The notes below the pieces were generated by a model. The model made no database searches and had not been told where the DNA came from. It saw only the letters and a program-made list of their open reading frames with translations. From the NCBI RefSeq assembly GCF_030931715.1, contig NZ_CP133261.1:3574643-3638642 (forward strand): a stretch of DNA of 64,000 nt. The letters run 5' to 3'. Positions 16,055 through 24,970 of this stretch are shown piece after piece (within the stretch, counting starts at the first letter, position 1; each line of letters starts with the position of its first letter). Made by a program: the position numbers and the translations under genes. This stretch comes from Tissierella sp. MB52-C2. Its GTDB lineage: Bacteria > Bacillota > Clostridia > Tissierellales > Tissierellaceae.

Positions 16055-16105
16055 CTATCAATCTTCTTCGGAAGCTCCCACTTCTATAAGTGGTGAGTAG
16101 TTCAC
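16040..16105 (+). ncRNA. Probable omega RNA 3' part/right end of the TnpB element
   Basis: In TnpB systems the guide (omega) RNA overlaps the 3' end of tnpB and the right end of the element, with the guide read from the flanking DNA. Here the segment shows GGATAGC-TTA-GCTATC hairpin (overlapping the tnpB stop), a CTTCTTCGGAAG hairpin, and the CCACTTCTATAAGTGG hairpin, ending GTAGTTCAC. The guide would begin with the flanking AAAAGATAATG at 16106. Inferred from position and folding, not from expression. Confidence 0.6.
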
Positions 16106-16106
16106 A

Positions 16107-16250
16107 AAAGATAATGAATGTAGTATAATAATCTACTTTAATAAAGGGTATCCTACTATTTCAAATGATGAAGCATATGATGTTGAAATAAAACTAAATA
16201 TATCAGACTTTTGTTCTAGTGAAAGCCCAATTTGTATGACTATGTTTTAA
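16107..16250 (+). pseudogene. Orphan 3' gene fragment flanking the TnpB element
   Basis: Directly after the right end an open frame of 47 residues without a start codon (KDNECSIIIYFNKGYPTIS and on to PICMTMF) runs to a TAA at 16248-16250. It looks like the tail of a gene broken by the element or already decayed. I do not recognise it, and the sequence left of the element does not obviously supply its first half. Confidence 0.35.
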
Positions 16251-16255
16251 ATAAA

Positions 16256-16280
16256 TAGACCCTAATAAACCTAGGGTCTA
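16256..16280 (-). terminator. Terminator of the minus-strand oxidoreductase
   Basis: TAGACCCT pairs with AGGGTCTA around an eight- to nine-base loop; on the minus strand it is followed by a T-rich stretch. It sits 13 bases beyond the stop of the oxidoreductase gene. Confidence 0.75.
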
Positions 16281-16292
16281 TATTACCACTCC

Positions 16293-17507
16293 TTATTTAC
16301 TTTTTAACTCTTGAATTAAATTATCAAAGGATATATCTTTATAGTTAATGTTTTCAAGCCTAGTTTTCTTCTCGATTGCAGATTTTAATACAGGGGAAGA
16401 TTTTATATTTCCGACAACTATGGCTCCTATGATTTTTCCATCATTAATCAAGACTTTATTATATATATTACTATCTATTTTTTCATCTAAAACAATATCT
16501 GTAGCCATACTTTCATCTACTATTCCCATAGAAAATAAAGATATATCAAAGGCATTTAAAGTAGTTAGCGGAGTGATATGTTCATATATAGTATCCTTAT
16601 CTGTAATATTATATCCAGCCACCTTTCCTTGACCAATGGAAACATTCCATAGTCCAAATATATGATCATTATATTCTGCCGCATCTCCAGCAGCAAATAT
16701 TCCATTTACACTTGTTTCCATTTTTTCATCTACTACAATTCCCCTATTTAATTCTATAGGAGTATCTTTTAAAAGTTCTATATTGGGACTAGTACCTATT
16801 GAGTATATTACAGTATCACAATTATATGTTTTGCCATCACTGGTTTTAAAACCTTCAGCTTTATCATTGCCTAGTATTTCACTTATTTCACAGTTAAATA
16901 GTATCTGAACATTATTAGCACGTATATTGTTTTCTAGGATTTTAGATGCTTTACTATCTAATTGTTTTGTCATTAATCTGACATGATTATGGGCTATGGT
17001 AACCTCCTTATTTATTTGAGATAATATCCAAGCAATTTCTAAACCTTGTATTCCACCACCGATTATTAGGATATTTTTACTATCTTTGAGACTATCAGCA
17101 ATATCCCAAGCGTTTTGAAGAGTTCTCAAGCTATATACCCCATTTTTGTCAACTCCTGGGATATTGGGTTCCATATTATTAGAACCAGTTGCAATTAATA
17201 TTTTAGTATAACTAATTAAGCTATCATCAAATAATCTTACTACCTTTTTATCTATATCTATAGATACGACTTTAGTACCCAGGTATAGATTTACATTATT
17301 ATCATCATACCATTCTCTTTTTTGCAGCAATATTTTATCTTCTTGAAGTGTAGATAATAAGCCCTTTGAAAGCCTTATTCTACTATAGGGATAAAATACT
17401 TCTTCTCCAAATAAATGAATTTCACTTTCCATATCTACTTCTCTTATGGCTTTTATAGCAGAGATTGCAGCTATACCATTACCTATTATAATTATTTTAT
17501 CTTGCAT
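16293..17507 (-). CDS. FAD-dependent NAD(P)H oxidoreductase (rubredoxin/nitrite reductase-type)
   Basis: 404 residues. It has two dinucleotide folds: FAD at IIIIGNGIAAISAIKAIRE (residues about 4-22) and NAD(P) at NILIIGGGIQGLEIAWILSQ (about 145-165), then the second FAD motif TSVNGIFAAGDAAEY. This arrangement matches NADH:rubredoxin oxidoreductase and the N-terminal part of NirB-type nitrite reductases. The C-terminal region is extended but has no BFD-like [2Fe-2S] or rubredoxin domain. Likely passes electrons from NAD(P)H to a small acceptor protein, for example in oxygen or peroxide detoxification; the partner is not adjacent. Monocistronic. Confidence 0.85.
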   Translation of the reverse strand: MQDKIIIIGNGIAAISAIKAIREVDMESEIHLFGEEVFYPYSRIRLSKGLLSTLQEDKILLQKREWYDDNNVNLYLGTKVVSIDIDKKVVRLFDDSLISYTKILIATGSNNMEPNIPGVDKNGVYSLRTLQNAWDIADSLKDSKNILIIGGGIQGLEIAWILSQINKEVTIAHNHVRLMTKQLDSKASKILENNIRANNVQILFNCEISEILGNDKAEGFKTSDGKTYNCDTVIYSIGTSPNIELLKDTPIELNRGIVVDEKMETSVNGIFAAGDAAEYNDHIFGLWNVSIGQGKVAGYNITDKDTIYEHITPLTTLNAFDISLFSMGIVDESMATDIVLDEKIDSNIYNKVLINDGKIIGAIVVGNIKSSPVLKSAIEKKTRLENINYKDISFDNLIQELKSK

Positions 17508-17620
17508 TTGTTTTATTCCTTTCCAATATGTTTTTATTAGTTTGTTACAATTATTATTTAAAATACATATTTGAAAATAAATAAAAAATTAAAATAGATT
17601 AATATGGGTAGCTATTAACT

Positions 17621-17656
17621 ATCTGCATTGATTGAGTAAGAATGCAGATTTAGTTT
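17621..17656 (+). promoter_or_regulatory. Terminator-like hairpin upstream of the sortase gene
   Basis: ATCTGCATT (17621-17629) and AATGCAGAT (17641-17649) form a nine-base-pair stem, followed by T-rich sequence, about 25 bases before the sortase ATG. There is no plus-strand gene upstream for it to terminate, so it may be an attenuator in the sortase leader. Confidence 0.4.
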
Positions 17657-17681
17657 TTATTTTTAATTTTGAGGTGGTAAA

Positions 17682-18335
17682 ATGAAGAAACTTATTTCTA
17701 CAATGGCAATTATAATAGGTATTATAGTCTTATCTATTCCATATATAAATAATTTAATTATCCAATATAATATTAATACTAAAAGAAATATATTAAATGA
17801 AATCACTCCAGAGGAAATAGAGGAAAATAAAAATACAGAGACGAATTATGACTACGATAGCATAATAGATATTGAAACAAACTCATTATTATGGGAGATT
17901 AAAGATTTTGATAATAAATATATAATAGGTCAAATTGCCATACCAGATTTAGGGATTGATATTCCTATATTAAAGGGGACAACTAATTCTAATTTATTAA
18001 TAGGGGCTACAACTATGGTTGAAGGACAGGAAATGGGTGAGAGAAACTATCCTCTAGCAGGTCATCTTATGAAGAATAAGTCTCTTCTATTTGGAAGTCT
18101 TATGGATATAGAGGTGGGAACTGTAGTAAAAATAAGTGATAAAAAAATGATCTATGAGTATAAGATCTACGATACAGTAGTAGTACCTGATACAGCTCTT
18201 AATATGTTAGATGATATTAAGGCAGAAAAAAAGGGGAAGCCAATTATATCCTTAATGACCTGTTATTATTCTTCTAAAACAGGAAAAAGGTTTTTTGCAT
18301 TGGGAGAATTAGTAGACATATATACTTATCCATAA
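17682..18335 (+). CDS. Sortase (class A/D-like transpeptidase)
   Basis: 217 residues: an N-terminal membrane anchor (LISTMAIIIGIIVLSIPYI), a variable linker, then the sortase barrel. The catalytic triad is visible as His128 in YPLAGH, Cys194 in SLMTCYY and Arg203 in KTGKRFF. QIAIPDLGIDIPILKG is the typical strand opening the barrel. Sortases link proteins with an LPxTG-like signal to the cell wall. No obvious LPxTG substrate is encoded nearby; the chitinase that follows ends without a sorting signal. GAGGTGG precedes the start. Confidence 0.88.
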   Translation: MKKLISTMAIIIGIIVLSIPYINNLIIQYNINTKRNILNEITPEEIEENKNTETNYDYDSIIDIETNSLLWEIKDFDNKYIIGQIAIPDLGIDIPILKGTTNSNLLIGATTMVEGQEMGERNYPLAGHLMKNKSLLFGSLMDIEVGTVVKISDKKMIYEYKIYDTVVVPDTALNMLDDIKAEKKGKPIISLMTCYYSSKTGKRFFALGELVDIYTYP

Positions 18336-18422
18336 TTCCCAAGAATTACAGGTTGAAAAGGATTTGAAAACTCTGTAGGATGAAAATAGAATATAATTTT
18401 AAAAGAGGAGCTGGACCGTTTT

Positions 18423-19589
18423 ATGACAGATGTTACAAATAGTAAAAAAGTATTATTTTCATCTTTAATCTTTGTATTAATATTAAGCTTGCTATGTATA
18501 ACCCCTACTGCTTTAGCCAATGGAGTGAAGGAGCCTGAAAGGAAGATTGTAGGATATTATACATCTTGGTCAGCTTATTCAGGATATACTTTGGATAAAG
18601 TTGATGCTACTAAGTTGACTCATATTAATTATTCTTTTGCAAATATTAATGAAGAATTAAAAATAGTATTAGGTGATCCATATATAGATTTAGTTAATTT
18701 ACAAAAAATAAGGGAACTTAAAATAATTAATCCAAATCTCAAGGTACTAGTATCAGTGGGAGGATGGTCATGGTCGGATAAGTTTTCTGATGTAGCATTA
18801 ACAGATGAATCTAGGACTACCTTTGCAAATAGCTGTATAGATTTTATGAGGGAGTATGGGCTTGACGGAATAGATATAGATTGGGAATTTCCAGTAAGTG
18901 GTGGACTTTCAGATAATATCTATAGACAAGAGGATAAGGAAAATTTTACACTTTTACTAAAGGAATTAAGAGAAACCTTTGATACTCAAGGTCAAATAGA
19001 TAATAAATCATATATATTAACTTTTGCAGGTGGAGCATCGAGTATGTTTACAGACAATATTGAATTAGAAGAAATTCATAAATACGTAGATTTTGCAAAT
19101 ATTATGAGCTACAATATTCATGGTTCTTGGGATAAATACACTGATTTTAACTCACCATTATATACTAATAATGAATCTTTAAACAATATAAAACTTAGTG
19201 TAGATGAGTCAATGAAAATTTGGATAAATAGAGGTTTTCCTAAGGAAAAAATAGTTATGGGGATTTCATTTTATGGAAAACAATATAATAATGTAAATCC
19301 ATGGAATAATGGACTGTATCAACTTTATGATGGAAATTCAACTATTGGTTATGGTGATATAGTTTATAAGTATTTAGACAAGCAAGGGACCAATAGATAC
19401 TTTCATTATGGCTCTTTAATGCCATGGATTTATGATGGTACAAGCTTTATAACCTATGAAGATGAAGAATCTATTTCTTATAAGGCAGATTATATTAAGT
19501 TAAACGAACTAGGTGGGGCAATGATTTGGGAGGTAAGCGGAGATTTTAATGGACTTTTATTGAACCAGCTTTATAACGGACTAAAATAG
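18423..19589 (+). CDS. Secreted family 18 glycoside hydrolase (chitinase-like)
   Basis: 388 residues. An N-terminal signal peptide (FSSLIFVLILSLLCITPTALANG) is followed by a single GH18 barrel. The catalytic motif DGIDIDWE is present with Glu155 as acid/base, and SVGGWSW is the conserved third-strand motif; the C-terminal GGAMIWEVSGD is the last-strand tryptophan motif. It should cleave beta-1,4-N-acetylglucosamine linkages (chitin or similar). No chitin-binding or LysM module is attached, so it may act on soluble or cell-wall-derived substrates. It lies 87 bases after the sortase gene and shares its direction, perhaps one transcript. Confidence 0.92.
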   Translation: MTDVTNSKKVLFSSLIFVLILSLLCITPTALANGVKEPERKIVGYYTSWSAYSGYTLDKVDATKLTHINYSFANINEELKIVLGDPYIDLVNLQKIRELKIINPNLKVLVSVGGWSWSDKFSDVALTDESRTTFANSCIDFMREYGLDGIDIDWEFPVSGGLSDNIYRQEDKENFTLLLKELRETFDTQGQIDNKSYILTFAGGASSMFTDNIELEEIHKYVDFANIMSYNIHGSWDKYTDFNSPLYTNNESLNNIKLSVDESMKIWINRGFPKEKIVMGISFYGKQYNNVNPWNNGLYQLYDGNSTIGYGDIVYKYLDKQGTNRYFHYGSLMPWIYDGTSFITYEDEESISYKADYIKLNELGGAMIWEVSGDFNGLLLNQLYNGLK

Positions 19590-19602
19590 AGAAGAATAAT
19601 AG

Positions 19603-19635
19603 GCCTAGGTTTAAATTTAACCTAGGCTTTGCTTT
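19603..19635 (+). terminator. Rho-independent terminator after the chitinase
   Basis: GCCTAGGTT and AACCTAGGC enclose an AT loop and lead to a T-rich exit. It falls inside the artificial upstream extension of the next frame, which supports the later start of that gene. Confidence 0.8.
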
Positions 19636-19712
19636 GGTTGCAGATAGGGTTCAAAGTGTGTTATATTATTCTAGATAAGGGATTATATAGATTATTGAAG
19701 GGGGAACTTTAT

Positions 19713-20630
19713 TTGAGAGATAACAAATATTTGCCCATAGTTTCGGCAATTATATATTCAACTATATTTGGATTTTCTTTTATGTTTTCTAAAATAGGGC
19801 TTGAGGTTATGACGCCAATAGAACTTATTTCCTTTAGATTTTTACTTGCAGCCTTAGTTATGACTTTACTTAAAGCCCTTGGAATTATTAAAGTAAATTT
19901 AAAGGGAAAAAATATAAAAATGGTCTTACTTACATCGATCTGTGAACCTGTATTATATTTTTTATTCGAATCTATGGGAATTAATATGACATCCTCCTCA
20001 GAGGCAGGTCTTATGATATCTCTAATACCTGTATTTGTAGCTATATTTAGTATGATATTTTTACATGAAAGGCTTAGACCTATTCAGTTGGGATTTATAG
20101 CTTTGTCTGTTGGAGGAGTAATCTTTATTAATATGATGAAAGACAGTTTGAGTTTATCAGGTAATTTATTAGGGATTATATTTTTATTTTTTGCTATAAT
20201 AGCATCTGCTTTCTATAATATCGGATCAAAAAAATCTTCAATAGATTTTACACCTGTTGAGATTACATATGTAATGATGTGGATAGGAGCTATTTCATTT
20301 AATACGATACTTATTATTACTAATCTAATAAAAGGAAACATGAGAAATTATTTTGCACCATTAGCCCATAGTCAAGCAATAATTCCTCTACTATACTTAG
20401 GAATATTATCGTCGATAGTTGCTTTCTTTATGGTTAATTATACAATATCTAAGATACCAGTATCACAATCAGCAGTATTTGCTAATCTTTGTACAATAGT
20501 ATCAATTGCTGCTGGAGTTCTAATATTAAAGGAAGATTTTTTCTTTTATGATTTTATCGGAGCAGTTGTGATTTTAGTAGGAGTATGGGGAACAGTATAT
20601 TTTGAAGAGAAAGAAGGAATATTAAATTAA
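19713..20630 (+). CDS. EamA/DMT-family transporter
   Basis: About 305 residues with ten hydrophobic segments in two homologous halves, the EamA signature (for example PIVSAIIYSTIFGFSFMFSK and MTSSSEAGLMISLIPVFVAIFSMIFLHERL in the first half; SKIPVSQSAVFANLCTIVSIAAGVLILKEDF in the second). DMT transporters export or import metabolites such as amino acids or nucleobases; the substrate cannot be inferred. The frame is open from 19629, but AAGGGGGA precedes TTG 19713, the preferred start. It is followed after a few bases by the TtcA-like gene, so the two are probably translationally coupled. Confidence 0.85.
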   Translation: MRDNKYLPIVSAIIYSTIFGFSFMFSKIGLEVMTPIELISFRFLLAALVMTLLKALGIIKVNLKGKNIKMVLLTSICEPVLYFLFESMGINMTSSSEAGLMISLIPVFVAIFSMIFLHERLRPIQLGFIALSVGGVIFINMMKDSLSLSGNLLGIIFLFFAIIASAFYNIGSKKSSIDFTPVEITYVMMWIGAISFNTILIITNLIKGNMRNYFAPLAHSQAIIPLLYLGILSSIVAFFMVNYTISKIPVSQSAVFANLCTIVSIAAGVLILKEDFFFYDFIGAVVILVGVWGTVYFEEKEGILN

Positions 20631-20644
20631 GCGGAGTGATAAAT

Positions 20645-21514
20645 ATGGATGAAAAAGATAATGGAATAAAGGGAACAGGATGTGAAATATTAGTTCCTTT
20701 TAATGACAGAAAACCATTAAAGGATATAGAAAGAAGCATTATAAAGACTTATAGAAAACATATATGGTCTAAGTTTATTAAGGCAATAAAGGAGTATGAT
20801 TTAATACAAGATGGTGATAAAATAGCAGTAGCAATATCAGGCGGAAAAGATAGTCTTCTTATGGCAAAGCTTTTTCAGGAATTATATAAAAACGGCAATC
20901 AAAATTTTGAATTAGAATTTATAGCCATGGATCCTGGGTATCATAAGGATATACGTAGTCTTTTAGAGGATAACTGTAAATATTTAGATATACCTGTTAA
21001 TATATATGATGCAGATATATTTCAAGTGGCAGATAAGATAGCCAATGATTATCCTTGCTATATGTGTGCCAGGATGAGAAGGGGTTCTTTATATGGTAAG
21101 GCAAGAGAATTAGGATGTAATAAACTAGCTCTTGGTCACCACTTCAATGATGTAATAGAGACTACTATGCTGAATTTATTATGTGCAGGTAATTTTAAGA
21201 CTATGATGCCAAAGTTAAAGGCTCAGAACTTCGAAAATATGGAGTTAATAAGACCACTGTACTTAATAGAAGAGTTATATATTCAAAGATTTATTCAAAA
21301 TGCAGGAATATGGCCTTTAAACTGTGCCTGTATGGTGGCTGCTAAAAAAATAGGAAATAAGAGATATGAAATAAAGGATTTATTAGAAGAATTAAGAAAA
21401 GATTTTGCAAATGTAGATATGAATATATTCAGGGCTGCAGAAAATGTAAACATGGATGGAATATTGGGATGGCAGAAAGAAGGAGAAAAACATTTATTTT
21501 TAGAGGAATATTAG
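20645..21514 (+). CDS. TtcA-family PP-loop ATPase (tRNA thiolation-like)
   Basis: About 289 residues. The PP-loop SGGKDSLLMAKL binds ATP; downstream CYMCARMRRG holds the CxxC pair and CACM near the C-terminus supplies a further cysteine, as in TtcA/TtuA proteins that carry a [4Fe-4S] cluster for 2-thiolation of tRNA. GHHFNDVIETTMLN is the matching second motif. The start at 20645 has GGAG at an eight-base spacing; an in-frame GTG at 20636 overlaps it. The exact target base (C32 or another) is not determined. Confidence 0.85.
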   Translation: MDEKDNGIKGTGCEILVPFNDRKPLKDIERSIIKTYRKHIWSKFIKAIKEYDLIQDGDKIAVAISGGKDSLLMAKLFQELYKNGNQNFELEFIAMDPGYHKDIRSLLEDNCKYLDIPVNIYDADIFQVADKIANDYPCYMCARMRRGSLYGKARELGCNKLALGHHFNDVIETTMLNLLCAGNFKTMMPKLKAQNFENMELIRPLYLIEELYIQRFIQNAGIWPLNCACMVAAKKIGNKRYEIKDLLEELRKDFANVDMNIFRAAENVNMDGILGWQKEGEKHLFLEEY

Positions 21515-21564
21515 ATTTATAAAACAACTAATGATAATAAGATATAAGAAAGAAGGTGCTCTAA

Positions 21565-22818
21565 ATGTCAGGAAGTTTCAGAGATCTTGGAATAAGCGAA
21601 GAACTGGAAGCTATATTAAATAAAAATGGAATAACAGAACCTACACTTATTCAAGAGAAAACCATAAGGGAACTATTAAATGGACGTGATGTAGTAGCTC
21701 AGGCTCAAACAGGAACAGGTAAAACTTTAGCATTTTTATTGCCAATTATACAGAAAATAGATACAAATAAGTCATATATACAAGGATTAATCATAACTCC
21801 AACTAGAGAGCTGGCTATTCAAGTTACGAATGAGGCTAAAAAACTTATGGGTGAGAAGGAAATAAATATTTTAGCAGCCTACGGTGGTCAGGATGTGGAG
21901 CAGCAAGTAAGAAAGCTAAAAAAGGGTATTCATTTAGTAATAGCTACTCCAGGTAGACTATTGGATCATATAAGAAGAGAAACCATAGATTTTGGTAGAG
22001 TTAATTTTTTAGTATTAGATGAAGCAGATGAAATGCTTAATATGGGATTTTTAAAAGATGTAGAAAGTATCATAGTGAATACGCCGAAGGCTCGTCAAAC
22101 CATGTTATTTTCTGCTACAATACCTAATGAAATAAGATCTTTAGGCAAAAGATTTATGAGAAATCCTTTGCAAGTTGAAATACAAGGAAAAAATATTACA
22201 TTAGATGAGATAGAACAAGTAATTATAGAAACTACTGAAAGAAAGAAGTTAGATATACTTTGTCAATTAATTGATGAATATAATCCCTATTTGGCTATTG
22301 TATTCTGTCGTACAAAACAGGGAGTAATTGCCTTAAATGGTGAATTGCTTTCTAGAGGATATAATTCAGATGAGCTTCATGGAGATCTTAGCCAAGCTAA
22401 AAGGGAAAGAGTAATTAAATCCTTTAGGACTGCAAAGATTCAAATCCTTGTGGCAACAGACATTGTGGCTAGAGGTTTAGATGTAGAGGGAGTGACCCAT
22501 GTTATTAACTATGATATACCTAGAAATGTAGATAGTTATATTCATAGAATTGGTAGAACTGGAAGAATTGGAAACTTAGGTACTGCAATTACCTTTGTAA
22601 CAGAGAGAGATAGAGACGATTTGGCATTGATTCAAAGGAAGGTTAAGGCAGACTTAAAGACTAGAAAAGTAGAGAAGAATGGAAGAAAAGATGTAAAGAA
22701 ACCAGATAATAAACCTGAAAAGAAGAAAACTATATCTAAAGAATATAAATTTGAAAGGACTAAAGGTAGTGGTCCTAGATATGCCTTTAAGAATAAAAAG
22801 AATAGTAAAAAGAAGTAA
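21565..22818 (+). CDS. DEAD-box RNA helicase
   Basis: 417 residues with all core motifs: Q-motif region (TEPTLIQEKTI), Walker A AQTGTGKT (47-54), TPGR, DEAD (152-155), SAT, and in the second RecA domain VFCRTKQG, ATDIVARGLDVEGV and HRIGRTGR. The tail is short and highly basic (NGRKDVKKPDNKPEKKK and following), typical of CshA/DeaD-like helicases that aid RNA decay and ribosome assembly. Forms a run of nucleic-acid genes with the downstream exonuclease III gene, 22 bases away. Confidence 0.93.
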   Translation: MSGSFRDLGISEELEAILNKNGITEPTLIQEKTIRELLNGRDVVAQAQTGTGKTLAFLLPIIQKIDTNKSYIQGLIITPTRELAIQVTNEAKKLMGEKEINILAAYGGQDVEQQVRKLKKGIHLVIATPGRLLDHIRRETIDFGRVNFLVLDEADEMLNMGFLKDVESIIVNTPKARQTMLFSATIPNEIRSLGKRFMRNPLQVEIQGKNITLDEIEQVIIETTERKKLDILCQLIDEYNPYLAIVFCRTKQGVIALNGELLSRGYNSDELHGDLSQAKRERVIKSFRTAKIQILVATDIVARGLDVEGVTHVINYDIPRNVDSYIHRIGRTGRIGNLGTAITFVTERDRDDLALIQRKVKADLKTRKVEKNGRKDVKKPDNKPEKKKTISKEYKFERTKGSGPRYAFKNKKNSKKK

Positions 22819-22840
22819 TGTTCATAAGGGGGAAAACTAA

Positions 22841-23590
22841 ATGAAATTAATTTCTTGGAATGTAAATGGGATTCGTGCTTGTGTAGGTAAGGGTTTTTTA
22901 GATTTTTTTAAGGAAATAGATGCAGATATATTTTGCGTTCAAGAGACAAAATTACAAGAAGGGCAAATAGATTTAGATCTAGAAGGATATTATCAGTATT
23001 GGAACTATGCAGAGAAAAAAGGGTATTCGGGCACTGCAGTATTTACAAAGATTAAGCCCATATCTGTTACTTATGGATTAGATATAGAAGAACATGATAA
23101 GGAAGGTAGAGTTATTACATTAGAATATGATGATTTTTATTTAGTGAATGTTTATACTCCAAACTCCCAGAGAGAATTGGCAAGGTTAGACTACAGGATG
23201 CAATGGGAGGATGATTTTAAAAACTATTTAAAGATGCTAGAAACCAAGAAGCCTGTAGTATTATGTGGAGATTTAAATGTTGCCCATAAAGAAATAGACC
23301 TTAAAAATCCTAGTACCAATAGGAAGAATGCAGGTTTCTCTGATGAAGAAAGAGAAAAGATGACTATTCTTTTAGAATCAGGATTTATTGATACATTTAG
23401 ACATTTCTATCCAGATAAGGAAGATGCTTATACTTGGTGGTCCTATATGAGACAAGCCAGAGATAGGAATGTTGGTTGGAGAATCGACTATTTTATAGTA
23501 TCAGAAGTATTAAAAGATAGAATAAAGTCAGCGACTATTCATTCAAGTATACTAGGCTCAGACCATTGTCCTGTAGAGATTGAAATATGA
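22841..23590 (+). CDS. xth: Exodeoxyribonuclease III
   Basis: 249 residues of the EEP fold: [13 protein letters not shown] (metal site Asn), [11 protein letters not shown] (catalytic Glu), [23 protein letters not shown] (catalytic Asp/Asn), and the terminal [11 protein letters not shown] with the catalytic histidine. It cleaves the DNA backbone at abasic sites and trims 3' ends in base-excision repair. The stop overlaps the ATG of the following membrane-protein gene, so the two are coupled. Confidence 0.95.
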   Translation: MKLISWNVNGIRACVGKGFLDFFKEIDADIFCVQETKLQEGQIDLDLEGYYQYWNYAEKKGYSGTAVFTKIKPISVTYGLDIEEHDKEGRVITLEYDDFYLVNVYTPNSQRELARLDYRMQWEDDFKNYLKMLETKKPVVLCGDLNVAHKEIDLKNPSTNRKNAGFSDEEREKMTILLESGFIDTFRHFYPDKEDAYTWWSYMRQARDRNVGWRIDYFIVSEVLKDRIKSATIHSSILGSDHCPVEIEI

Positions 23591-24255
23591 AAAAAACAAT
23601 CCTAGGTTCCATAAGGCTTTTAATAGGATATTTTGTATGTGCCACAGGTATGGTAATGACTATTAATGCTAATTTAGGAGTAGCACCTTGGGACGTATTT
23701 CACCAAGGGCTAGGAAATGTATTTAATTTACCAATAGGAAGAGCAAATATAATTGCAGGGCTTATTATAATCCTTGTTAATATATATTTTGGTCAAGATA
23801 TTGGGTGGGGAACTATTTTTAATATGATATTTATTGGGACTTTTATAGATATATTAATGCTAAATAAACTAATCCCAATATTTGATGGATTTCTTCCAAG
23901 TTTAATTATGATGCTTTTAGGGATGATTGTTTTAGGTTATGGTTGTTATATATATATTGGAGCGGGCTTTGGTGCAGGACCTAGGGATGGATTGATGGTA
24001 GCCCTAACTAAGAAGACTAACAAATCAGTAAGATTTGTAAAAAACTCTTTAGAAATAATAGTTGTAATAATAGGATATTTTTTAGGTGGCTCTGTAGGAA
24101 TAGGAACTGCTATAATGTCCATAGGTGGAGGATATTTCTTTCAGTTTGTGTTTAAGACAGTAAAATTCAATGTATCAGAAGTGGATCATAGATATATTAA
24201 AGACGATATAAAGTTTTTAAAGGAAAAATTTACAGCAAAAAAAGGTGAAGTCTAG
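23587..24255 (+). CDS. YczE/YitT-like multi-pass membrane protein
   Basis: 222 residues with about five to six membrane segments. The start [34 protein letters not shown] and the later [25 protein letters not shown] are characteristic of the YczE (DUF6198) group, whose function is not established; some members are linked to lipopeptide production. Overlaps the exonuclease III stop by four bases. The terminator begins within its last codons. Confidence 0.8.
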   Translation: MKKTILGSIRLLIGYFVCATGMVMTINANLGVAPWDVFHQGLGNVFNLPIGRANIIAGLIIILVNIYFGQDIGWGTIFNMIFIGTFIDILMLNKLIPIFDGFLPSLIMMLLGMIVLGYGCYIYIGAGFGAGPRDGLMVALTKKTNKSVRFVKNSLEIIVVIIGYFLGGSVGIGTAIMSIGGGYFFQFVFKTVKFNVSEVDHRYIKDDIKFLKEKFTAKKGEV

Positions 24256-24270
24256 ACTTCACCTCTTTTT
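24243..24270. terminator. Terminator between convergent genes
   Basis: AGGTGAAGTCTAGACTTCACCT is a near-perfect palindrome followed by CTTTTT; it overlaps the stop codon of the YczE-like gene and lies just downstream of the minus-strand MBL gene, so it may serve both. Confidence 0.85.
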
Positions 24271-24273
24271 ATA

Positions 24274-24960
24274 TTAAAGATTTATTATTTGATTTCTGTG
24301 GGTAATTTCCACAATTTTAGTATCTATATCCTTTGTTTTGTGGATAAAGTCTGAAGAAGCATGAAACTTATCCCCAAAATGCATTGGGAAAAGGTATTTT
24401 GGCTTTACCATCTTAATAAAATATTCTCCGCCAAAATTAAAGGCACCTTCTAATCTTGGATCTACTGGGAAGAAGGATATATCTATATTAAGTTCTTCTA
24501 TTTTTTTGATTTCCTCTTTAAAGGACTTTTCCATACTGATTTTTTCTTCTTCTGTATCATCATTCCAATACCACCAATTTAAGTCTCCAGCATGGAATAT
24601 ATTAATCCCATCAACACTAACAAAAAAAGATACTCCCATATCTGTAGAACCAAAGGTTTTAATATTTACACTATCTAAAGTTAAACTTTCATAAGGGCCC
24701 ATTTTATATATTCTCTTATTTGAATCCATAATTTCTATATCTGAACTAAATACATAATTAATATCATCTCTAATATTTGACCATTTCAATATTTCAGGGT
24801 TAAAATGATCACTATGGGAATGGCTAGAGAATATTATGGTTTTCTTATTTTTTAGTGATATATCACCTTGATAATAGTCAAATACTAAAAGAAAATTTTC
24901 TGTTTCTACAGCAAATCCACTATGAAATATATGCTCTACTTTTACATTTAATTTATCCAC
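24274..24960 (-). CDS. Metallo-beta-lactamase-fold hydrolase
   Basis: 228 residues with the metal motif SHSHSDHF (HxHxDH) after residue 45, HAGDLN (Asp ligand), and a late PMHFGDKFH (His ligand), in the order of the UlaG/YtnP-like metal-dependent hydrolases. No added domain. Substrate unknown. It is on the same strand as the two-component system and ten bases downstream of the kinase gene, so it may be its third operon member. Confidence 0.85.
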   Translation of the reverse strand: MDKLNVKVEHIFHSGFAVETENFLLVFDYYQGDISLKNKKTIIFSSHSHSDHFNPEILKWSNIRDDINYVFSSDIEIMDSNKRIYKMGPYESLTLDSVNIKTFGSTDMGVSFFVSVDGINIFHAGDLNWWYWNDDTEEEKISMEKSFKEEIKKIEELNIDISFFPVDPRLEGAFNFGGEYFIKMVKPKYLFPMHFGDKFHASSDFIHKTKDIDTKIVEITHRNQIINL

Positions 24961-24970
24961 ATCATCACTC

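Larger units (their letters stand above)
14711..16105 (+). mobile_element. TnpB-only IS200/IS605-type (IS1341-like) element
   Basis: Both ends carry the same 16-base subterminal hairpin, CCACTTCTATAAGTGG, at 14713-14728 and 16078-16093, in direct orientation, as in IS200/IS605 elements that move as single strands. The right end finishes GAGTAGTTCAC at 16105, a typical right terminus. Only tnpB is present; there is no TnpA (Y1) transposase, so the element depends on a TnpA supplied in trans. No target-site duplication is expected for this group. The exact left end is uncertain by some bases. Confidence 0.85.

Noticed and set aside
14713-16093. Two identical 16-base hairpins considered as CRISPR-like or dispersed repeats
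   Set aside because: Only two copies, at the ends of a tnpB gene, one copy at each end; they are the subterminal hairpins of the IS element.
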